From positions 1 through 39,781 of the forward strand of contig JAAYCM010000029.1 in NCBI GenBank assembly GCA_012729765.1: a DNA stretch of 39,781 bases, written 5' to 3'. A model generated the notes under the pieces. It did no database searches. It saw only the letters and a list, made by a program, of their open reading frames with translations, and had not been told where the DNA came from. This stretch comes from Chloroflexota bacterium. GTDB lineage: Bacteria > Chloroflexota > Anaerolineae > Aggregatilineales > Aggregatilineaceae. Positions 25,321 to 31,780 of the stretch are shown one piece after another. Within the stretch, counting starts at the first letter, position 1; each line of letters opens with the position of its first letter. The position numbers and the translations under genes were made by a program.

Positions 25321-25379
25321 CCCCCGTCCCCGGCCCCTTCCCTCCGCGACAGCGTGGGGGAAGGACTTCGGATGTGGGG
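25321..25379 (+). repeat. C-rich dispersed element, internally deleted copy D
   Basis: The left end (CCCCCGTCCCCGGCCCCTTCC) and right end (GGGGGAAGGACTTCGGATGTGG) are joined directly, so the copy is about half length. It lies 11 bp before the trpB2 promoter. Confidence 0.65.
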
Positions 25380-25389
25380 TACCGGCAGC

Positions 25390-25418
25390 TTGACAATCCG
25401 CATCATAGTTCGTATCAT
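25390..25418 (+). promoter_or_regulatory. Promoter of the T-box/trpB2 unit
   Basis: TTGACA (25390-25395), 17-bp spacer, TATCAT (25413-25418). The predicted start near 25425 coincides with the base of T-box stem I. Confidence 0.75.
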
Positions 25419-25427
25419 ACGTGCATG

Positions 25428-25728
25428 GACGTTGAACCGGAGAAGTACGCTGGTCGCGCCGGACAGGAAACCGCCTCACCGACTGAAAGGGCGGGACGGG
25501 TCTAGCTCCAGCCGAATGGGCCGGGGAGTCGCGCGGAGGAAATGCCGCGCCGGGATCGCCGCCGTTACACTGGCGCAATGAGTGAGGCTGGCGCGTGCCC
25601 TGTGCACCGACATCAATCCGCCATCACCGGGCGGATTTTTCGTTGGCACAGCGGGCGAACAGCCTAATCAGGGTGGCACCACGGGTTTTCACGCTCGTCC
25701 CTGGCAGGTTCGGGGGGCGGGCGTTTTT
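25428..25728 (+). promoter_or_regulatory. T-box riboswitch, tryptophan-specific
   Basis: A full T-box leader that senses uncharged tRNA-Trp. Stem I: CCGG (25437-25440) pairs with 25521-25524 and GCTGG (25449-25453) with CCAGC (25508-25512). Between them is an internal loop with AGTA on the 5' side and GAA-TGG-G on the 3' side, the classic specifier loop; TGG (25517-25519) reads Trp. Distal hairpin CCGCC/GGCGG (25471-25494). GC-rich hairpin 25531-25550; stem III AATCCGCC/GGCGGATT (25615-25637). The T-box AGGGTGGCACCACGGG (25670-25685) forms the antiterminator: AGGG with CCCT (25699-25702), bulge TGGCACC, ACG with CGT (25696-25698). The competing terminator reuses 25696-25701. Uncharged tRNA-Trp should therefore allow read-through into trpB2. 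Confidence 0.93.
25692..25728 (+). terminator. Regulated terminator of the T-box
   Basis: CGCTCGTCCC (25692-25701) pairs with GGGNCGGGCG-type sequence ending at 25723 over ten pairs, including G-U pairs, followed by TTTTT (25724-25728). Its 5' arm contains the CGTCCC that the antiterminator needs, so the two folds are exclusive. Confidence 0.9.
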
Positions 25729-25796
25729 GCGTTCCATGCCCCGAACACACTTGTTGAAGTCCGTCGTTCAGCGTGTCACGCAAAAAGGAGCCTGGA

Positions 25797-27191
25797 ATGC
25801 CCGATAAACTGCACACCAAATATGTTCTCGACGAGCGCGAGATGCCGCGCGCCTGGTACAACATCATCCCCGACCTGCCGCACCCGCTCGCCCCGGTGCT
25901 GCATCCCGGCACGCGCCAGCCGGTCGGCCCCGACGATCTCGCCCCGCTCTTCCCGATGGGATTGATCCTGCAAGAGGTCAGCACCGAGCGCTATATCGAG
26001 ATTCCGGAGCCGGTGCGCCAGATCTATACCCAGTGGCGGCCCAGCCCGCTCTACCGCGCGCGGCAGTTGGAGCAGGCGCTCGACACCCCGGCCCGCATCT
26101 ACTACAAGTACGAAGGCGTCAGCCCGGTGGGCAGCCACAAGCCGAATACTGCCGTCGCGCAGGCGTATTACAACCAGCAGGCGGGCGTCAAAAAGATCTC
26201 GACCGAAACCGGCGCGGGCCAGTGGGGATCGTCGATGGCGATGGCCGGGGCCTTCTTCGGGATCGAGGTCGAGGTCTTCATGGTCAAGATCAGCTACCAG
26301 CAGAAGCCGTTCCGCCGCAGCATGATGCAGGCCTATGGCGCGACGGTTCACGCCAGCCCCACCAACCTGACCCAGGCCGGGCGCAGCATCCTGGCGCAGG
26401 ACCCGGACGGCCTCGGCAGCCTGGGCACGGCCATCAGCGAGGCGGTCGAAGTCGCGGCGTCCAGCGGCGGCACGATCAAGTATGCGCTCGGCAGCGTGCT
26501 GAACCACGTGCTGCTGCATCAGACCATCGTGGGCGAAGAAACCCTGCTCCAGATGGCCCAGGCCGATGATTATCCCGATGTTGTGATCGGCTGCGCGGGC
26601 GGCGGCAGCAACATGGCCGGGCTGGCGTTCCCCTTCATCCGCGAGCGGCTCAACCGGGGGCTGAATACGCGCTTCCTGGCGGCAGAGCCGACCGCCTGCC
26701 CCAGCCTGACCAAGGGCGTGTATGCCTACGACTTCGGCGATACGGTCGGCATGACGCCGCTGATGAAGATGCACACGCTCGGCCACGACTTCGTACCGGC
26801 GGGCATCCACGCCGGCGGCCTGCGCTATCACGGTATGGCCCCGCTGATGTCGCTGCTGCACGAGGACGGCATCCTGGAAGCCCAGGCCTATGCCCAGAAT
26901 AATATCTTCGCGGCGGCGGTCGAGTTCGCGCGGGCCGAGGGGATCATCCCCGCGCCGGAAAGCGCGCACGCCATCTGCGCTGCGATCAACGAGGCCCTGG
27001 AAGCCAAAGAGGCGGGCGAGGAGCGCGTGATCCTGTTCAACCTGAGCGGGCACGGCCACTTCGACATGGCCGCCTATGACGCCTATTTCGAGGGCAAGCT
27101 GCAAGATTTCGAGTATCCGGCAGAAGCGATTGCGGATGCAACCACCCGCCTGCCGCAGGTAGACGAAACGGCGCTCGTGCCAGGCGACTGA
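25797..27191 (+). CDS. trpB2: TrpB2-type tryptophan synthase beta chain
   Basis: 464 aa. PLP-dependent enzyme joining indole and serine to give tryptophan. Schiff-base lysine Lys115 (GSHKPNTA), ETGAGQWG (137-144) with the catalytic Glu137, phosphate-binding GCAGGGSN (265-272), and a C-terminal SGHGHFDM motif are visible. The N-terminal extension and the GAGQWG (rather than GAGQHG) variant mark the TrpB2 / TrpB-like branch, which usually works without a tight TrpA partner. No trpA is here. A GTG at 25773 is in frame, but the ATG at 25797 has AAAGGAG at 6 nt. It is preceded by a complete tryptophan-specific T-box, which independently supports the Trp role. Confidence 0.93.
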   Translation: MPDKLHTKYVLDEREMPRAWYNIIPDLPHPLAPVLHPGTRQPVGPDDLAPLFPMGLILQEVSTERYIEIPEPVRQIYTQWRPSPLYRARQLEQALDTPARIYYKYEGVSPVGSHKPNTAVAQAYYNQQAGVKKISTETGAGQWGSSMAMAGAFFGIEVEVFMVKISYQQKPFRRSMMQAYGATVHASPTNLTQAGRSILAQDPDGLGSLGTAISEAVEVAASSGGTIKYALGSVLNHVLLHQTIVGEETLLQMAQADDYPDVVIGCAGGGSNMAGLAFPFIRERLNRGLNTRFLAAEPTACPSLTKGVYAYDFGDTVGMTPLMKMHTLGHDFVPAGIHAGGLRYHGMAPLMSLLHEDGILEAQAYAQNNIFAAAVEFARAEGIIPAPESAHAICAAINEALEAKEAGEERVILFNLSGHGHFDMAAYDAYFEGKLQDFEYPAEAIADATTRLPQVDETALVPGD

Positions 27192-27196
27192 CGGTA

Positions 27197-27290
27197 CCCC
27201 CATCCCCCCGCCCCTTCCCCCACGTTTCACGGAGGGAAGGGGTGCAGTTTCTCTAAGTTCTTCCCCCAGAATGAGGGAAGAGCTTAGAGC
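27197..27290 (+). repeat. C-rich dispersed element, copy E
   Basis: Starts 6 bp after the trpB2 stop with CCCCCATCC, keeps the CCCCTTCCC/GGGAAGGGG hairpin and the CTTCCCCC/GAGGGAAG hairpin, and ends in GAGCTTAGAGC without the final G-run. The segment after it (AGAGCATGTTATGCA) resembles the sequence that precedes copies F and G. Confidence 0.75.
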
Positions 27291-27338
27291 ATGTTATGCA
27301 TTTCTGAGGGACAGTCACAGCCGCCGGGTGTCATGTAG

Positions 27339-27390
27339 GGGCGATGCAAGCATCGCCCGCCGGGTAGAGCGGGTAGGGCAAGCCCTACCC
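27339..27390. repeat. Composite palindrome pair (BIME-like)
   Basis: GGGCGATGC-AA-GCATCGCCC (27339-27358) and GGGTAGGGC-AA-GCCCTACCC (27371-27390), both perfect, with a 12-bp spacer and a CTACAAAAA flank. A partial third copy of the flank (TGCCTCGCCCCTAC) follows at about 27421. Confidence 0.85.
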
Positions 27391-27430
27391 CTACAAAAAC
27401 CGCGCGCCATCCATAAACGCTGCCTCGCCC

Positions 27431-27730
27431 CTACGTCGCGTCATCCGGCGGCAACACATATTCCGTGATGACCTGTTCCAGCGTCTCGTCGTCCAGAAAG
27501 TTGTAGACGATGTCTTCGGGGTAGACGATCAGATTCGGCCCGGCCCCGCACATGCTCAAACAGTTGGCGGTTTCCCACGTAACCGGGCCGCGCGCCATGA
27601 ACGCCGGCATCGGATCACCCAGCACCTCGCGCAGCCGCGCATAGAAGCGCTCGGCCCGCCCGCCCTGGTTGCAGAACGGCCCCATACACAGCACGATCCG
27701 CCGCCGCGCCGGGCCGGTGTTCTCACTCAC
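27431..27730 (-). CDS. Thioredoxin-like [2Fe-2S] ferredoxin
   Basis: 99 aa from a GTG at 27730. Four cysteines in the pattern C-x4-C (15, 20) and C-x3-C (57, 61), with a CMGPFCNQGG start and an NCLSMCGAGPNLIVYPE second half, match the thioredoxin-fold [2Fe-2S] ferredoxin family (NuoE C-terminal domain and stand-alone (2Fe-2S) ferredoxins). It should carry electrons in the cytoplasm. The GTG overlaps the stop of the metallo-beta-lactamase gene by 8 nt and has CAGG upstream at 9 nt; a TTG three codons earlier has no ribosome site. Coupling to the MBL gene suggests that the two work together. Confidence 0.87.
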   Translation of the reverse strand: MSENTGPARRRIVLCMGPFCNQGGRAERFYARLREVLGDPMPAFMARGPVTWETANCLSMCGAGPNLIVYPEDIVYNFLDDETLEQVITEYVLPPDDAT

Positions 27731-28454
27731 CGGGATCAACCTGTTCGGAAAGCTGGAGCCAGCGCGCCCGAAGCGTTGGGATCACGTCCGGGCAGTGGTC
27801 GGCAAAGGCGGCCTGGGGGAAGGTTTCGAGCAGGTGGCCGACCAGTTCGGCATCGACCGTGATCGGCGCACCGTGACCGGGGATGATCAGGTCGGCGCGG
27901 GATACGATCGCGGCCACGCTGCGCCAGGTTTCCACGATCTCCGCCGGGGTATAGCCGTTCACCCAGAAATAGTGCCAGGCCCGCAGCCATTCTTCGTCCA
28001 GCACGGCATCGCCCACCACCCAGATCGCGCGCCCATCTACCGCGCGGAAGGTCAGCGCCAGCAGCAGCGGATGGTGTCCCGGACACAGCACCAGCTCGAT
28101 CCCGTCGATCCGCGTATCGGGGCGCAGCGGGCGAAAGCGCGGCGCGGGCACATCGTAGGGCAGATGCAGCATATGGTCGGCGTGCAGGTGCGTGACGAAG
28201 ATACGCCCGATGTCGTCCAGCGCGATATCGAGCCGGTCGAGCCGGGCGTAGGCTTCTTCGATCCCGGTGCTGGTGAAGCAGGGATCGATCAGGATCGTGT
28301 TGGCGGCGGCAGGGTGCGCGCCGTGCGGCCAGATCAGCACCGCCGTGCAGCGATGCTCCGCCGTCTGCACCAGGCGCCCATCGGGGCGCAGCGGAAGCTG
28401 CCCGGTCTGCAAGATCATCCAGTTAAAGCACGGAATTCCGTCGTTCTCGATCAT
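27723..28454 (-). CDS. Metallo-beta-lactamase-fold hydrolase
   Basis: 243 aa. The MBL metal-binding set is complete: HLHADH (89-94), His127 (PGHHP), Asp149 (VVGDAV) and His194 (IPGHG). The class hydrolyses esters, thioesters or phosphodiesters, or acts on lactones; the substrate cannot be told here. The frame extends upstream to 28577, but that would run through the tRNA-Glu promoter and into the tRNA gene, so I start at the ATG at 28454, which has GAGG 7 nt upstream. The stop overlaps the start of the ferredoxin gene. The fold is also used by some redox-linked proteins, which makes the ferredoxin partner notable. Confidence 0.87.
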   Translation of the reverse strand: MIENDGIPCFNWMILQTGQLPLRPDGRLVQTAEHRCTAVLIWPHGAHPAAANTILIDPCFTSTGIEEAYARLDRLDIALDDIGRIFVTHLHADHMLHLPYDVPAPRFRPLRPDTRIDGIELVLCPGHHPLLLALTFRAVDGRAIWVVGDAVLDEEWLRAWHYFWVNGYTPAEIVETWRSVAAIVSRADLIIPGHGAPITVDAELVGHLLETFPQAAFADHCPDVIPTLRARWLQLSEQVDPGE

Positions 28455-28527
28455 CCACCATCCTCGACCACCGGCCTTGCCTGTCCAGAGTATAGCGTGT
28501 CCCGGCGCGTATGCCGTTGATTCAGTC

Positions 28528-28556
28528 TTGACGCCCCTTAGGGCCGATGGTACAAT
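28528..28556 (+). promoter_or_regulatory. Promoter of tRNA-Glu
   Basis: TTGACG (28528-28533), 17-bp spacer, TACAAT (28551-28556). The predicted transcription start is about 6 nt before the mature tRNA. Confidence 0.75.
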
Positions 28557-28569
28557 GCGCTTCGCTTCT

Positions 28570-28645
28570 GCCCCCATCGTCTAGAGGACCAGGACGCGGC
28601 CCTTTCAAGGCCAAAACTGGGGTTCGAATCCCCATGGGGGCACCA
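28570..28645 (+). tRNA. trnE: tRNA-Glu (anticodon TTC), CCA encoded
   Basis: 76 nt. Acceptor stem GCCCCCA/TGGGGGC, D arm with TCTAGAGGACC, anticodon loop CTTTCAA with TTC, T arm CTGGGGTTCGAATCCCCAT (a 5-bp stem), discriminator A and an encoded CCA (28643-28645). The layout closely follows bacterial tRNA-Glu. The outer pair of the anticodon stem (C-A) is mismatched. It has its own promoter and terminator, so it is a single-gene unit. Confidence 0.96.
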
Positions 28646-28647
28646 CC

Positions 28648-28679
28648 AACCAGCGGCTTACACCGCTGGTTTTTGTTTT
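28648..28679 (+). terminator. Terminator of tRNA-Glu
   Basis: AACCAGCGG, 6-nt loop, CCGCTGGTT (9-bp perfect stem), then TTTGTTTT. Confidence 0.9.
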
Positions 28680-28702
28680 CCGCCTTCGCCCTTTTCTGGC
28701 GC

Positions 28703-28732
28703 AAAAAAACACCGCCCCTGTCGAGCGGTGTT
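28703..28732 (-). terminator. Terminator for leftward transcription (DUF3105 gene)
   Basis: On the minus strand: AACACCGC, 9-nt loop, GCGGTGTT, then a run of seven T. It lies 225 bp beyond the DUF3105 stop, past repeat copy F, and would also protect the tRNA gene from leftward transcription. Confidence 0.65.
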
Positions 28733-28805
28733 CCAGCGGGAACCCTGTACCCCCATCGTTTTTCGACCGGCGCTAAGGCTCCCTAGAGGCTGTTAAGCAC
28801 TTTTA

Positions 28806-28912
28806 CCCCCCATCCCCCAGCCCCTTCCCCCACGTTTCACGGAGGGAAGGGGAGCACGGTGGCGTTTTTCAAGTCCTTCCCTCATTTTGGGGAAAGGATT
28901 TAGGATGGGGGG
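28806..28912 (+). repeat. C-rich dispersed element, copy F
   Basis: Near-full copy: CCCCCCATCCCCCAGCCCC start, 9-bp CCCCTTCCC/GGGAAGGGG hairpin, CCTTCCCTC/GGGAAAGG hairpin, and a GGATTTAGGATGGGGGG end. It is very similar to copies A and G. It is preceded by GAGGCTGTTAAGCACTTTTA, a flank shared with copy G. Confidence 0.9.
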
Positions 28913-28946
28913 AAGGGTCGTTCGCCTTGCTCGGCGTTCGGAAGTA

Positions 28947-28972
28947 CATCACACGCCCTAGCGCGTGTGATG
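28947..28972. repeat. Perfect hairpin spanning the stop codon of the DUF3105 gene
   Basis: CATCACACGC, 6-nt loop, GCGTGTGATG (10-bp perfect arms). The stop codon lies in the loop; the last codons encode HH-T-R. No T-run follows on either strand. Confidence 0.6.
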
Positions 28973-29512
28973 GTCGATGCCCCGGTACGCTTCGATGAAC
29001 TCAATAATCCGGTCGCGATCGACCTCGTCCAGCGTGATCATCCGCGTCCAGGCTGTCAACGCGATGCGGCTGTCCATATTCGTATATGGATGCAAAATCA
29101 GTAGATTCTCGCCCACTTCGTCCATGATCGAGCGCAGCTCCTCGACGACTTCCGGGCAGCCGTCCGGACAGTTGTAATGCATGGCGACGCCGCCGGACAG
29201 CAGGTTGTGCAGGTGCAGCCATTCGCTGACCGTCTCGCTGTGCTCACCCCACGCCGCGAGATCGGACGAGAGCGGGCCAGAAGTCGGCGGGCGGCTGTTG
29301 TAGACATAGGTCGATGGCGCGGCGGCGGTGTGCGCGTCGCCCATGTCGTCAACTTTGATCACGCCTTCGACTTCCTTCGGGCGCGTGATGACAATCGCCG
29401 CGACCATCAGGGCGGCCAGCCCCACCACCCCACCGATGATCAGCAGCCTGCGGCGGCGGGCACGTTTTTCGCGTTGGACAACGACCTCTGGGCGGCGCTT
29501 GCGGTACGACAT
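28958..29512 (-). CDS. DUF3105 family membrane-anchored protein
   Basis: 184 aa. Basic N-terminus, one membrane helix (about 22-42), then an extracytoplasmic domain with the DUF3105 landmarks: YNSRPPTSGP near 70, WLHLHNLLSGGVAMHYNC near 96-113, and a C-terminal ALTAWTRM stretch. The family is widespread in Actinobacteria and Chloroflexota; its function is not established. Its His and Cys residues could bind metal. The frame extends upstream to 29605, but the ATG at 29512 has AGAGGAA at 6 nt and gives a normal length. It is divergent from the zinc-ribbon gene across an AT-rich gap. Confidence 0.87.
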   Translation of the reverse strand: MSYRKRRPEVVVQREKRARRRRLLIIGGVVGLAALMVAAIVITRPKEVEGVIKVDDMGDAHTAAAPSTYVYNSRPPTSGPLSSDLAAWGEHSETVSEWLHLHNLLSGGVAMHYNCPDGCPEVVEELRSIMDEVGENLLILHPYTNMDSRIALTAWTRMITLDEVDRDRIIEFIEAYRGIDHHTR

Positions 29513-29653
29513 TATTTCCTCTCCCCATGGAACAGAAACCAACTTGGGGAGAATATAACAAATAAGTTTAGGTTTAAACATTTTAAATTGGCACGCGGGC
29601 ACCAAAACTTTTCAGTTTTCACAACGTAATGTACTGTAGCAACGGAGGTGAAC

Positions 29654-30421
29654 ATGCAAATTTACTGCGAGAACTGTGGCGCAGCTATTCCCGGCGCGAA
29701 CATCAATATTCAGGAAAAACTGGCCGTATGCCCCGAATGCGGCTCCGTATTTTCGTTTGCCGATCATCTAACCCGCCAACCACTGCGCCGGAAAACCAAG
29801 CCCCCTGAGAGTCTGAGCATCACTGAAAGAAACGACCAGTTGGAAATCCAATTTCGCTGGCGGCAGATATTGAAAGCAGAAGAGCATTTCATTACGTTGT
29901 TGGCCGGAATCGGCGCTGTCGTGCTGGCCCGGCTGGCCTACGCCATGTACGATGGTCTGGACACGATTCTTGAGGGCCTGCTGGGAGTTGGATTTGTGCT
30001 GGGGGCGCTCGCCTGCGTGTATCTGGTTCTCGTTTTGCTCCTCAATAAGGTTACCCTCACGATCGATGATCGTTTGATCCAGACGAGACACAGGCCGATC
30101 CTATGGTTCGGTCATAACGTGAGACGCGCCGATGTGATGCAGGTTGAGTGTAAGGTAGCAGCCTACAATGATGAAAATCCTAACAGCGAGTTTATAGACT
30201 ATAACGTGCAGGTTCTCTTGCACGACGGGAGCAGTGTCACCCTGGCCGCGCTGCGGCGTGATCTGGCTTTTTATATCGCGCAGGTCATCGAAGATTATCT
30301 CGATAACGATGAGCTACCGCGGGATGCACAAGCACCGGAGGACGACGAGAGACTCGCGCTGCTGCAACAGGCTGAAGAGGACGCAGCCGATAATTCCCTT
30401 ATGGGCAAATCAGGGGGATAA
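29654..30421 (+). CDS. Zinc-ribbon membrane protein, function unknown
   Basis: 255 aa. N-terminal zinc ribbon (CENC near 6, CPEC near 27), then a linker, two membrane helices (about 82-100 and 108-133), and a soluble region (about 134-225) with beta strands like a bacterial PH domain, ending in an acidic tail. The ATG has CGGAGG at 5 nt; a GTG two codons earlier is less likely. Codon use and base composition are visibly less GC-rich than in neighbouring genes, and the upstream gap is AT-rich. This could be a recently acquired gene or a fast-evolving one. No family recognised beyond the zinc ribbon. Confidence 0.75.
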   Translation: MQIYCENCGAAIPGANINIQEKLAVCPECGSVFSFADHLTRQPLRRKTKPPESLSITERNDQLEIQFRWRQILKAEEHFITLLAGIGAVVLARLAYAMYDGLDTILEGLLGVGFVLGALACVYLVLVLLLNKVTLTIDDRLIQTRHRPILWFGHNVRRADVMQVECKVAAYNDENPNSEFIDYNVQVLLHDGSSVTLAALRRDLAFYIAQVIEDYLDNDELPRDAQAPEDDERLALLQQAEEDAADNSLMGKSGG

Positions 30422-30513
30422 AAGCCGATCTGAACAGGTCAGGAGCGGGAAGGCAGGCGGGTGACCTAAAACTCCCCCCCGCCCCGCTCAAGATCACACT
30501 TTACGCCCCATCT

Positions 30514-30543
30514 TTGGCCGGCCCCTTGCCGCTGTGTTATCAT
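30514..30543 (+). promoter_or_regulatory. Candidate promoter for the first M29 aminopeptidase
   Basis: TTGGCC (30514-30519), 18-bp spacer, TATCAT (30538-30543), 55 bp before the ATG at 30599. Confidence 0.4.
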
Positions 30544-30598
30544 TCTGCGCAATTGTGCAAGCATCGTATCAGGCCAACCCCCAAAAAAGGATTCTGCC

Positions 30599-31708
30599 AT
30601 GTATGAAGATTTTGCCCCTAAATTAGCGCGAGTTTTGACAGACTATTCAGTCGAGATCCGGCCCGGCGATTATGTGGCGATCATCGCCCCGGTTGCCGCC
30701 GAGCCGCTCATTACTGCCCTTTATGAGGCCGTGCTGCGCAAAGGTGCTCACCCGGTCGTACAGCCGATTCTGCCCGGTCTGAACGAGTTGTTCCTGCGCA
30801 CGGCCAACGATCAGCAGCTTGAATTCTGCGACCCGATCACGCTGGACACCATCGAAAAAGTGGACGTGATGTTCCAGGTCATCGCGCCGACCAACACCCG
30901 CAGCCTGTCGCAGATCGATCCGGCCCGCCTGGCGCGCAACCAGCAGGGCCGCCGCCCGATCGTGGAGCGCTACTTCACGCGCGTCAACGACCAGTCCTTG
31001 CGCTGGAATATCACCGCCTGGCCCACCCCCGCCAGCGCGCAGCAGGCCGAAATGGGGCTGCTGGCCTACACCGAGTTCATGTACAAAGCCTGCGCGCTCG
31101 ACCAGCCCGACCCGGTCGCCCACTGGCAGCAGTTCAAGGCGCGGCAGATGCGGCTCGTCAACTGGCTGGCCGGCAAGCGCCATGCCGAGGTGCGCGGCCC
31201 CGGCATCGAGCTGTCGTTCGACTTCACGGCGCGGCCCTGGGTGAGTTGTCACGGGACGGTCAACTTCCCCGATGGCGAAATCTTCACCAGCCCGATCGAG
31301 GACACGGTCAACGGCCATGTCGCGTTCAGCTATCCGACCGTGCTCGCCGGGCGCGAGGTGAACGGCGTCCGGCTGCGCTTTGAGAACGGCGTGGCGGTCG
31401 AGGCATCGGCGGGCAAGAACGAGGATTACCTGCTGAGCCAGCTCGATCTGGACGAAGGCGCGCGCCGCCTGGGCGAGTTCGCCATCGGCACGAATATGGG
31501 CATCCAGCACTTCACCGGCGAGACGCTGTTCGACGAGAAGATCGGCGGCTCGATCCATATGGCGCTGGGCGAAAGCATCGCCGAGTCGCACGGCGTGAAC
31601 AAGAGCGCGATCCACTGGGATATGGTCCACAGCATGAAAGATGGCGGCGAGATCATCATCGACGGCGAGCTGTTCTATAAGAATGGTCAGTTTGTGATCG
31701 AGGGTTAA
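30599..31708 (+). CDS. M29 aminopeptidase (AmpS/aminopeptidase T family), paralog 1
   Basis: 369 aa, normal family length. Cytoplasmic metallo-aminopeptidase that trims N-terminal residues from peptides. The metal ligands expected from the family are present: Glu227 (FPDGEIFTSP), Glu293 (LGEFAIGTN), His320 (GGSIHMALG), His339 and Asp341 (SAIHWDMVHSM); the 227-293 spacing matches characterised members. The ATG follows AAAAAGGA at about 7 nt. This is the first of three consecutive paralogs (also 31781 and 33096), separated from the next by a hairpin. Substrate preference cannot be read from the sequence. Confidence 0.93.
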   Translation: MYEDFAPKLARVLTDYSVEIRPGDYVAIIAPVAAEPLITALYEAVLRKGAHPVVQPILPGLNELFLRTANDQQLEFCDPITLDTIEKVDVMFQVIAPTNTRSLSQIDPARLARNQQGRRPIVERYFTRVNDQSLRWNITAWPTPASAQQAEMGLLAYTEFMYKACALDQPDPVAHWQQFKARQMRLVNWLAGKRHAEVRGPGIELSFDFTARPWVSCHGTVNFPDGEIFTSPIEDTVNGHVAFSYPTVLAGREVNGVRLRFENGVAVEASAGKNEDYLLSQLDLDEGARRLGEFAIGTNMGIQHFTGETLFDEKIGGSIHMALGESIAESHGVNKSAIHWDMVHSMKDGGEIIIDGELFYKNGQFVIEG

Positions 31709-31713
31709 GCGCC

Positions 31714-31742
31714 GGGCCGGCAGCTTCATACCCTGCCGGCCC
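31714..31742 (+). terminator. Hairpin after M29 paralog 1
   Basis: GGGCCGGCAG, 9-nt loop, CTGCCGGCCC (10-bp perfect stem), followed by a T-poor tail (GATTTCAATATTTTA). Probably a leaky terminator or an mRNA 3'-end stabiliser. Confidence 0.6.
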
Positions 31743-31780
31743 GATTTCAATATTTTATTGCCATACCGGAAAGGTTTCAG

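Noticed and set aside
25615..25640. AATCCGCC/GGCGGATT hairpin with T-run taken as a free-standing terminator
   Set aside because: It has terminator form, but its place just before the T-box motif fits stem III of the riboswitch. A second terminator role cannot be excluded.
25776..27230. Minus-strand frame opposite trpB2
   Set aside because: The plus strand has T-box control, a ribosome site and complete TrpB2 motifs; the reverse frame has none.
28455..28577. N-terminal extension of the metallo-beta-lactamase gene
   Set aside because: It would overlap the tRNA-Glu promoter and the first bases of the tRNA. The ATG at 28454 has a ribosome site and gives a normal-length protein.
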